Below the pieces are notes generated by a model that did not search any database, was not told where the DNA came from, and worked only from the letters and a program-made list of their open reading frames with translations. The translations under genes were made by a program, and so were the position numbers. From the NCBI GenBank assembly GCA_025960445.1, contig JAICIT010000209.1:1-5545 (forward strand): a DNA stretch of 5,545 nucleotides. Reading direction: 5' to 3'. Below are positions 1-5,545 of this stretch, one piece after another. The stretch's first letter is position 1. Each line of letters opens with the position of its first letter. This DNA comes from Bradyrhizobium sp. (GTDB lineage: Bacteria > Pseudomonadota > Alphaproteobacteria > Rhizobiales > Xanthobacteraceae).

Positions 1-3000
1 ATGCGATTGTGGCGAGCGCGCCGAAAGCTGAGGTGAAGCTGTCGGGCGCCGCATTGCTGATGGGAAGGCTTCGCGCGGAAAGTCTCAACCTCGTTGACGC
101 CGAACTAGCGGTCCGCATCACACCTGACGGCTTCGTTACCGTCTCAACCGGCGACAATGCCCGTCCGCTCGCCACCGGCGTAGCTTCAAAACGACAATCC
201 GGCACCATTCCGGTTTATCCACCCCAGAGCTCTGGACCGCCTACGATTGCGCCGGTGACGCCATCGCCAGGCGCTCCAGCGTCCAGCACGACGAATAAAC
301 CTGAGAACGCGAGTGGATTGCTTGCCGGACTCGATTGGCTTGACAGCTTGAGCCTGACCGGGCTCGACGGGCAAAACCTCAATGAGATCGGTCTGAAAAA
401 CGGCAGCCTGATCATCGATGACCAGCAGCGCGGCAACAAATGGACTTTCGAAAACATCTCGTTGAGCCTTCGCCGGCCCAGCGCCGGCGGAGTTGCGCTG
501 AGTGTAGGCGAAGAGGGCAGCCGTGCCTGGTCGCTGCGTGTTGCCGTCGGGCCGGCCGCGAACGGCGTGCGAACGGTGGATATCCGCGCTGATAAAGTTT
601 CAACCAGCAATATCCTGCTGGCACTGCGGTTGAAGGATCTCACCTACAACGCTGATCTGCCGCTCACCGGCGAATTAAAGGGTGAGTTGGGGCGGGATGG
701 CCTGCCAACCTATTTCCGCGGCAAGCTCAACGCCGGCGCGGGTACGCTGATCGACAGCGACACGCCCGATTATCCCATGGCAATCGATTCCGCCGAATTG
801 AACCTCGAATGGGACGCCGGACGTCGCGTGCTGGTTGCGCCCTTCAAGATCGTTTCCGGGCAGAATCGGATCACGCTGCTCGCCCATCTTGAACCGCCCA
901 ACGGCAACATTCCTGATTGGCAACTCGGGCTGAGCGGCGGCACTATCGTGCTAGCCGCGATCGATCCGGAACAGCCGCCGCTGATCTTCAACCGCATCGC
1001 GATCGCCATTCGCTTCGATACTGAAAAACGCCGAGTGTTGCTGACCCAGGCCGATATCAGCAACGGTGAGATCGGAGTCGCCGGAACAGGAAGTATCGAC
1101 TATTCGGCTGAGCCGCGCCTGGCGATTGGATTTGCGGGGACGCCCATGTCGGCGTCCGCGCTGAAGCGAATGTGGCCCGTCCTGGTGGTTCCGGAAGTCC
1201 GCGAATGGGTGATCGAGCGGATCGAACGCGGTTCGCTTCAGCGCATCGAAATTGGCGTCAATTCACCGGTACATAATTTGTCCCGGCGCGGTCCGCCGAT
1301 CCCCGATGACGGCCTCGCGGTCAACATTATCGCCAGCGGTGTGACGGTGCACCCGGTCGACGAACTGCCATCGGTACGCGATGCGGATCTGAGGGCACAT
1401 GTCACCGGTCGCACCGCGACCGTCACGATCGGGCAGGGGGCCTCCGATACGCCGGCCGGACGCAAGCTCAACATCACCGACTTCGTATTTGAGGTACCGG
1501 ACATGGCGCCCAAGCCGGCGCCCGCCAAAGTGAAATTCCGCATTGATGGTCCGGTGCCGGCGGCGGCTGAAATTCTTGCCTCCGATCGTCTCAGTGAGTT
1601 TTCCGGCACCCTCATCGATCCCAATTCGAGCAAGGGCACCGTTTCCGCCCTGGTTACGCTCGCCTTGCCGATCAAGCGCGAACTGACGAAGGCTGACACC
1701 ACCTATACCGTCACCGCTGACCTCGGCGGGTTCGCCGCGGACAAGCTGGTGATGAATCAAAAGCTCGAGGCCAACGTCCTGAAGGTGGTCGCGAACAACG
1801 CGGGTTATCAAGTCAAGGGTGACGTCAAGATCAACGGGCAACCGGCATCACTGGATTACCGAAAGCCGGCCGAAGGTGATGCCGACATCAAATTACAGGC
1901 GACGCTCGATGATACAGGCCGCGCGCGACTCGGGCTGGACCTCGGTCCAGCCATCAGCGGCGCGTTGCCGGTCAAGGTGAGCGGCAAGGTGGGAAGCGGC
2001 GACAGCCGGGTCGGCATCGACGCCGATCTGACCTCGCTGAAGCTCGACAACATGCTGCCGGGCTGGGTCAAATCACCGGGCAAGTCGGGCCGCGCCGCGT
2101 TCAACGTAGTCCAGAAGGGTCAGTCGACGCGGCTCGAAGACATCGTGATCGATGGCGGCGGGACGCTGATCAAGGGATCAATCGAGATCGACCAGAACGG
2201 CGATCTCATGAACGCGAATTTTCCAACCTATTCGCCGTCTGAAGGCGACAAGACCTCGCTGAAGGCGGAGCGCGGCTCCGATGGCGTCCTCAAGGTGACG
2301 ATGCGTGGCGATGTTTTCGACGGCCGCGGGTTCCTCAAGTCGGCGATTTCAGGCAAAGACGCTGATCCCAAAAGCAAGATCAGGAACATCGATTTCGATG
2401 TGGATCTGAAACTCGGCGCGGTGGCCGGCTATTTTGGCGAGGCATTACGCAGCGTCGATTGCAAGCTGTCCCGCCGCAATGGCGTGATCAGAAACTTCGC
2501 GTTGAGCGGCAAGCTTGGGCGCGATACCCCGCTGACAGGTGACCTGCGCGGCCGCGGACAAGGCCGTGACGTGATCTATCTGGATACCAAGGATGCCGGC
2601 GCGTTCTTCCGCTTCACAGACATGTATTCCAAGGTGATCGGAGGCCAGCTTCAGCTGGCGATGGACCCACCGACTGTTGAGCCGAGCGCTAAAGAGGGAC
2701 TGCTCAGTGTCCGCGACTTCTCCGTGAAAGGAGAAGCCGCGCTTGATCGAGTGGCTGCGGGCGGCTCGGCAGGCGTGCAGAACGGTGTTTCGTTTTCGCG
2801 CTTGCGCGCGGAATTTACCCGGCAAAACGGCCAGCTTGCGATCCGTGAAGGCGTTTTGAAGGGACCGATGATCGGCGGCACCATTGAAGGCAGCATCGAT
2901 ATTCCCGGCAATCAAGTGCGCATGAGTGGCACCTTCGTTCCGATGTACGGACTGAACAACATGTTCGGCCAGATTCCGATTGTCGGCCTTTTTCTCGGGG

Positions 3001-3173
3001 GCGGGAGCAACGAGGGGCTGATCGGCGTCACCTACGAGATCGTCGGCACCCCCGGCCAGCCGGTGCTTCGGGTCAATCCGATTTCGGCAATGGCGCCTGG
3101 CGTCCTCCGTAAGATTTTCGAGTTCGGCACCGGCAAGCAAAATACGCCAACCGAATTTCCGCCGAACAACTGA
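1..3173 (+). CDS. AsmA-like / DUF3971-type large envelope protein (5' partial)
   Basis: The reading frame is open from the left edge (first whole codon at 3) to TGA at 3171-3173. The GTG at 9 lacks a ribosome binding site and falls inside a conserved-looking stretch, so the true start, and the N-terminal membrane anchor expected in this family, lie outside the window. Numbering from that GTG, about 1054 residues are visible. They are rich in short alternating beta-strand segments with repeated 'G.l....D' patterns. Residues 1-57 resemble the AsmA N-terminal region. A Pro/Ser/Thr-rich linker lies at about 65-98. A block with MWP and REWVIERIERGSL at 388-410 resembles DUF3971/YhdP proteins. The conserved C-terminal block is at about 973-1042 (MYGLNNMFGQIPIVG, then VGTPGQP and LRVNPISAMAPG). 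Known family members such as E. coli YhdP and TamB are anchored in the inner membrane, span the periplasm and aid phospholipid or protein delivery to the outer membrane. That role here is inferred from resemblance. No frameshift is seen. Confidence 0.85.
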   Translation, partial: AIVASAPKAEVKLSGAALLMGRLRAESLNLVDAELAVRITPDGFVTVSTGDNARPLATGVASKRQSGTIPVYPPQSSGPPTIAPVTPSPGAPASSTTNKPENASGLLAGLDWLDSLSLTGLDGQNLNEIGLKNGSLIIDDQQRGNKWTFENISLSLRRPSAGGVALSVGEEGSRAWSLRVAVGPAANGVRTVDIRADKVSTSNILLALRLKDLTYNADLPLTGELKGELGRDGLPTYFRGKLNAGAGTLIDSDTPDYPMAIDSAELNLEWDAGRRVLVAPFKIVSGQNRITLLAHLEPPNGNIPDWQLGLSGGTIVLAAIDPEQPPLIFNRIAIAIRFDTEKRRVLLTQADISNGEIGVAGTGSIDYSAEPRLAIGFAGTPMSASALKRMWPVLVVPEVREWVIERIERGSLQRIEIGVNSPVHNLSRRGPPIPDDGLAVNIIASGVTVHPVDELPSVRDADLRAHVTGRTATVTIGQGASDTPAGRKLNITDFVFEVPDMAPKPAPAKVKFRIDGPVPAAAEILASDRLSEFSGTLIDPNSSKGTVSALVTLALPIKRELTKADTTYTVTADLGGFAADKLVMNQKLEANVLKVVANNAGYQVKGDVKINGQPASLDYRKPAEGDADIKLQATLDDTGRARLGLDLGPAISGALPVKVSGKVGSGDSRVGIDADLTSLKLDNMLPGWVKSPGKSGRAAFNVVQKGQSTRLEDIVIDGGGTLIKGSIEIDQNGDLMNANFPTYSPSEGDKTSLKAERGSDGVLKVTMRGDVFDGRGFLKSAISGKDADPKSKIRNIDFDVDLKLGAVAGYFGEALRSVDCKLSRRNGVIRNFALSGKLGRDTPLTGDLRGRGQGRDVIYLDTKDAGAFFRFTDMYSKVIGGQLQLAMDPPTVEPSAKEGLLSVRDFSVKGEAALDRVAAGGSAGVQNGVSFSRLRAEFTRQNGQLAIREGVLKGPMIGGTIEGSIDIPGNQVRMSGTFVPMYGLNNMFGQIPIVGLFLGGGSNEGLIGVTYEIVGTPGQPVLRVNPISAMAPGVLRKIFEFGTGKQNTPTEFPPNN

Positions 3174-3339
3174 TCGCAAATTTTCTGCAACTGAGCTCTC
3201 TCGCGCCTGCGTCATACTCGCAGCCGTTCGTCAAAAGTCTTCGCGTTCACCATCGGCACTGACGAATCATCAAAAGCTCTCCCCCCGACCATCAAATGAG
3301 CGCTCGTTCGCGCTTCTTCCCCTGTTACCAGCGCGAGTT

Positions 3340-3361
3340 GGGACAGGAACCTTCCTGTTCC
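3340..3361 (+). promoter_or_regulatory. 22-bp dyad / local hairpin upstream of the small membrane peptide gene
   Basis: The half-site GG-ACAGGAA (3340-3349) is mirrored by TTCCTGT-CC (3352-3361) around a two-base centre; only the third pair from the outside is a mismatch in DNA (a G-U wobble in RNA). As RNA it folds into a 9-pair hairpin, 3340-3348 with 3353-3361, with loop ACCT. As DNA it could be an operator for a dimeric regulator. A weaker partner CCTGTT lies at 3321-3326, and another copy of the half-site (GGAACAGGA) at 3389-3397. No T-tract follows, so an intrinsic terminator is unlikely. The symmetry is directly visible; any function is inferred. Confidence 0.45.
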
Positions 3362-3399
3362 GGTGGGATTATCTGGATCGCGGGGATCGGAACAGGAGG
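3351..3399 (+). promoter_or_regulatory. Candidate ribosome-binding-site-sequestering stem
   Basis: Bases 3351-3362 pair with 3388-3399 over 12 positions: a perfect 10-pair core (3353-3362 with 3388-3397), then one T-G wobble and a final C-G. The loop is 25 bases (3363-3387). The right arm contains all of AGGAGG (3394-3399), which pairs with CTTCCT at 3351-3356. In RNA this would hide the ribosome binding site of the peptide gene starting at 3405. The left arm overlaps the right arm of the hairpin at 3340-3361, so the two folds exclude each other. It lacks the UYGCU signature of rhizobial ROSE thermometers. It applies only if transcription starts upstream of about 3340, which is not known. Confidence 0.4.
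3394..3399 (+). promoter_or_regulatory. Strong Shine-Dalgarno site of the small peptide gene
   Basis: AGGAGG lies five bases before the ATG at 3405, a near-ideal match and spacing. It is the strongest ribosome binding site in the window and the main reason to accept a 24-codon frame as a gene. It is wholly contained in the right arm of the 12-pair stem described for 3351-3399. Confidence 0.8.
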
Positions 3400-3404
3400 C
3401 TGAC

Positions 3405-3479
3405 ATGAACGGGTTGATTTATCTGGTGGGCCTGATCGTCGTTATCTTGGCGATACTTTCATTCTTCGGTCTGCGATAG
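3405..3479 (+). CDS. 24-residue single-helix membrane peptide
   Basis: ATG at 3405, TAG at 3477-3479. The peptide starts MNGLIYLVGL, continues with a Val/Ile/Leu/Ala/Phe-rich stretch and ends FFGLR. Residues 4-22 form one uninterrupted hydrophobic helix, with no charged residue until the C-terminal Arg, so it should insert in the inner membrane. The AGGAGG site with five-base spacing supports real translation. The next gene begins 12 bases after its stop, and that gene's weak AGAGG site (3478-3482) overlaps this stop codon, so the two are probably one transcript and perhaps translationally coupled. Very similar tiny hydrophobic proteins seem familiar to me as unnamed hypothetical proteins in Bradyrhizobium-type genomes, but this is recollection, not a search. 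Known small membrane proteins (KdpF, CydX, AcrZ) act as accessory subunits of larger membrane complexes; no specific function can be assigned here. Confidence 0.75.
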   Translation: MNGLIYLVGLIVVILAILSFFGLR

Positions 3480-3491
3480 AGGTCGGCAAAC

Positions 3492-4349
3492 ATGAGCATG
3501 GAAGCCGTTACGCGATCCGATGAGGACGGCCGGTATTTGCAATGGACGCCGGTTATTGCTGGCGCGATCGGCGGCGCGGCGCTCTCGTTTATCTTTTTGA
3601 CGTTCGCCGTCGCGGTTGGTCTCGCAGTCAGTTCGACCTCGCCCAGCTGGCGGGATACTTCGGCTGCCCTGGCGATACTTTCCGGCATCTACTTGATAAT
3701 TCAGGCCGTCGTAAGTTTCGGATTCGGCGGCTACATAGCGGGCCGACTTCGCAGAACTTCTGGCGCGTCCGCCACCGAAGAAGTGGAAACGCGCGATGGT
3801 CTGCACGGCTTGGCGGCTTGGGCGTTGGCCGTTCTTATCGGTGCCGCTCTGGCGACGGTCATCGGCGCTTCAAGCCTCAGCCGCTCATCGCCGGCTCGCT
3901 CCACCCCAAATGCCACCGCCGCCGAACCCCTCCTGAGCTATGAACTTGACCGGCTGTTCCGTTCCGGGCGACGGCCGCCCAATGTCGATCTTACTTCGGA
4001 GCGGGCCGAGGCCGGGAGGATCTTGTTGACGTCCTCAAGCCATAACGGCGTAAGCGGCGACGACAGGACCTATCTCATTCAGCAGGTAGGATCTGCCACC
4101 GGGCTTTCCCCGGCGGACTCCGAGCGGCGGGTCGACAGCGCTATCGCCAATTCAAAGGCTGCAATCGCCCGGTCGCGTCGGAGTACGGTTATCCTGGCTT
4201 TCTCGTTGGCGGCCGCAACGCTGCTCGGAGCCGTAGCCGCTTGGGCTGCAGCCTGCGCCGGCGGCAGACACCGCGACGGCGCCCCGCTTCCAGAGTGGAT
4301 GGAGCACGCCAACAGCTTTGAGCGAAGGAGAATTGTGGTTCATAGCTGA
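3492..4349 (+). CDS. Four-helix inner-membrane protein of unknown function
   Basis: 285 residues, ATG at 3492, TGA at 4347-4349. A modest AGAGG lies nine bases upstream; an alternative ATG at 3498 would remove two residues. Predicted helices by eye: 19-46, 57-84, 105-128 and 231-256. Features are a glycine-rich first helix, GGYIAGRL at the end of helix 2 (79-86), GLHGLAAWAL entering helix 3 (103-112), and a loop of about 100 residues (129-230), probably periplasmic. The loop carries YLIQQVGSATGLSPADSERR (194-213), then the Ser/Ala helix leading into helix 4. This order resembles an uncharacterised alphaproteobacterial membrane family, some members of which are labelled 'PhnA-like'; that label gives no trustworthy link to phosphonate metabolism. 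The tail after helix 4 (about 262-285) seems longer than usual. It follows the 24-residue membrane peptide by 12 bases and converges with the transporter gene. Gene reality is well supported by length and helix layout; function is unknown. Confidence 0.8.
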   Translation: MSMEAVTRSDEDGRYLQWTPVIAGAIGGAALSFIFLTFAVAVGLAVSSTSPSWRDTSAALAILSGIYLIIQAVVSFGFGGYIAGRLRRTSGASATEEVETRDGLHGLAAWALAVLIGAALATVIGASSLSRSSPARSTPNATAAEPLLSYELDRLFRSGRRPPNVDLTSERAEAGRILLTSSSHNGVSGDDRTYLIQQVGSATGLSPADSERRVDSAIANSKAAIARSRRSTVILAFSLAAATLLGAVAAWAAACAGGRHRDGAPLPEWMEHANSFERRRIVVHS

Positions 4350-4366
4350 GCGGGCCGCAAAAGAAC

Positions 4367-5545
4367 TCAGCGCCGCAACGCCGGCACCACCAGAAACGGG
4401 ATCATCCCGCATATCACACTGATGAGCGAGAACGCGATCAGCGGGTTGTAGCTGTGGCTCCAGTCATGGATCAGGCCGCCGCCCCAGGAGCCGATCGCCG
4501 ACCCTAGTCCGCTGCCGATGGAGATCGTCCCGTAGATCGTGCCTACCCGCTCGCCGCGAAATATCTTCATCGAGGTTGCAGTCAGGAGCGGTCCGCGTGA
4601 GCCGATCATGCTGCCGAAACACACCACAAAGCCTGCCAGCAGCCAGAAATTCGGATACCACTGCAACAACCACAGCATGAGAATGCCGACGATCGACACA
4701 GCATAGCTGAACAGTACGGACGGCCTGCGGCCGATGATTCCATCGAGAGAGCTGACGCCGAGCATTCCAAACAGCAGCACAACCCCGCTGAATCCCCACG
4801 CCGTGGCCGCCTGCAATGGCGGAAACCCCGCGTCAATCAGATACGCCACGACCTGCGGCGAGATCGCATACATGCCGATGGCGGTGAAGAAGAACGTCGA
4901 AAATAGCGCCCAGAACGCGTGATGACGCACCGCGCGGAGCAGCGTCCAGCCCTCGTCAACGAATGCATGGCCAGCGGTTGTTGAGAGATGGGGCGAGCCG
5001 GTCGAGAACAACCGCCAGGGCAATAGCAATAGCGGCACCAACAGCAATAGCGTGATGGTGCCGAAGAGCTGATACGCGTCGCGCCAGCCAATGTGATCGA
5101 TCAGGAGCTGCGATGCGGGCAGCAGGATCAGCACGCCCGCGCCGGTGGCGGAATAGACAACGGCCATCGCGGTGGACAATCGAGGCCCAAACCAGCGACC
5201 GAGCAGGATAGAGTTCGGAACATTGCCGATAAACGCGATGCCGATCCCAACGCAAAGGCCGAGGCTCAACTGGAACTGCCAAAGGTGCTGCGCGTGGGCG
5301 GCGACCAGGAAGGCGCCGCCGAGCAACAGCAGCCCGGCGGCATATACGGTTCGCGGTCCTGAGCGATCGAACAGCCGACCGATCAGCGGCGCGGCGAGAC
5401 CTCCCGCAAGCGCGCTCAATGAGTAAACAGAAACCACTTGCGCGCGATCCCAGCCAAAGCTTTCCGAGATTGGCTTGAGGAATACCGAGAAGCTTTCACC
5501 AAGGCCGCGGCCGAGCACCGAGAGTGTGAAACACAGCGCCAGCAC
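4367..5545 (-). CDS. Major facilitator superfamily transporter, monocarboxylate/OFA-like (5' partial)
   Basis: The frame enters at the right edge and ends at TGA (complement of 4367-4369). 392 residues are visible. The GTG at the very edge is not a credible start because it falls within helix 1, so the N-terminus and probably 10-25 residues are missing. Twelve membrane segments can be laid out (visible numbering): about 1-24, 36-56, 66-85, 92-113, 124-148, 158-178, then a cytoplasmic loop, 208-230, 246-267, 276-294, 299-322, 334-358 and 368-388. The MFS motif A is GRLFDRSGPR at 56-65, with a degenerate repeat DGIIGRRPS at 268-276 after helix 8. The sequence FSVFLKPISESFGWDRAQV (19-37) is characteristic of bacterial monocarboxylate-porter-like and oxalate/formate-antiporter-like MFS proteins, suggesting a small organic anion as substrate, but the substrate cannot be read from the sequence. 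Nothing suggests a link with the convergent gene on its left. Confidence 0.88.
   Translation of the reverse strand: MLALCFTLSVLGRGLGESFSVFLKPISESFGWDRAQVVSVYSLSALAGGLAAPLIGRLFDRSGPRTVYAAGLLLLGGAFLVAAHAQHLWQFQLSLGLCVGIGIAFIGNVPNSILLGRWFGPRLSTAMAVVYSATGAGVLILLPASQLLIDHIGWRDAYQLFGTITLLLLVPLLLLPWRLFSTGSPHLSTTAGHAFVDEGWTLLRAVRHHAFWALFSTFFFTAIGMYAISPQVVAYLIDAGFPPLQAATAWGFSGVVLLFGMLGVSSLDGIIGRRPSVLFSYAVSIVGILMLWLLQWYPNFWLLAGFVVCFGSMIGSRGPLLTATSMKIFRGERVGTIYGTISIGSGLGSAIGSWGGGLIHDWSHSYNPLIAFSLISVICGMIPFLVVPALRR

Noticed and set aside
1238..1841. Long overlapping minus-strand frames inside the AsmA-like gene (also 215-643 and 2445-3215)
   Set aside because: They are typical shadow frames in GC-rich coding sequence: no ribosome binding sites were evident, the proteins are Arg-rich with no recognisable domain, and a well-supported gene lies opposite.
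3207..3223. Short hairpin CTGCG/CGCAG after the AsmA-like gene as a terminator
   Set aside because: It has only five pairs, a seven-base loop and no T-tract following, so it is not distinguishable from chance.
3338..3372. Possible sigma-70-like promoter (TTGGGA at 3338-3343, GATTAT at 3367-3372)
   Set aside because: Each box matches only four of six consensus bases and the 23-base spacing is too long. It is not reported as a promoter.
3212..3406. 64-residue minus-strand frame starting at 3406, overlapping the small peptide's start
   Set aside because: There is no ribosome binding site upstream on that strand, the protein is unrecognised and of average composition, and it covers the structured leader, whose inverted repeats explain the sequence better.
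3346..3415. GGAAC at 3346 and 3389 as possible -35 boxes of the alphaproteobacterial general stress sigma factor EcfG (GGAAC-N16/17-CGTT)
   Set aside because: Neither copy has CGTT at the required distance; the second has only GGTT at a spacing of 18, inside the peptide gene.
3542..3943. 133-residue plus-strand frame within the four-helix protein gene
   Set aside because: It is an out-of-frame shadow, rich in Arg and Trp, with no membrane segments or start signals, whereas the main frame shows a coherent four-helix layout.
5019..5052. Repeated CAATAGC units on the + strand
   Set aside because: These are codons of a leucine-rich transmembrane helix of the minus-strand transporter, not an independent repeat.

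Overview
The window looks like chromosomal DNA from a GC-rich alphaproteobacterium, most likely a Bradyrhizobium/Rhodopseudomonas-type member of the Rhizobiales (Nitrobacteraceae). This rests on codon bias and on the look of the proteins: the AsmA-like protein and the four-helix membrane protein both resemble families I associate with that group. No database search was possible, so the genus is an inference. I see no mobile element, CRISPR array, tRNA or rRNA.

Layout. Positions 1-3173 (+) hold the 3' part of a very large AsmA/DUF3971-type envelope protein gene, whose start lies upstream of the window. A 231-base gap (3174-3404) follows. Its last 65 bases are strongly structured: copies of a GGAACAGG-type segment alternate with their reverse complement, and the final copy contains the ribosome binding site of the next gene. 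A two-gene unit (+) follows: a 24-residue single-helix membrane peptide (3405-3479), then, 12 bases later, a 285-residue four-helix inner-membrane protein of unknown function (3492-4349). From the right edge back to 4367 (-) lies a major facilitator superfamily transporter, truncated at its N-terminus by the window edge. It converges tail to tail on the membrane-protein gene with only 17 bases between the stop codons.

How the genes relate. All four products are envelope proteins, but the sequence does not show a shared pathway. The AsmA-like protein probably helps lipid traffic or assembly between inner and outer membrane. The transporter probably imports or exports a small organic anion. The small peptide and the four-helix protein are the only pair that looks co-transcribed. 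The most interesting part is the region just before the small peptide: a 12-pair stem buries its entire AGGAGG ribosome binding site, and a competing local hairpin could release it. That would suit a translational switch, although a DNA operator is an alternative reading.
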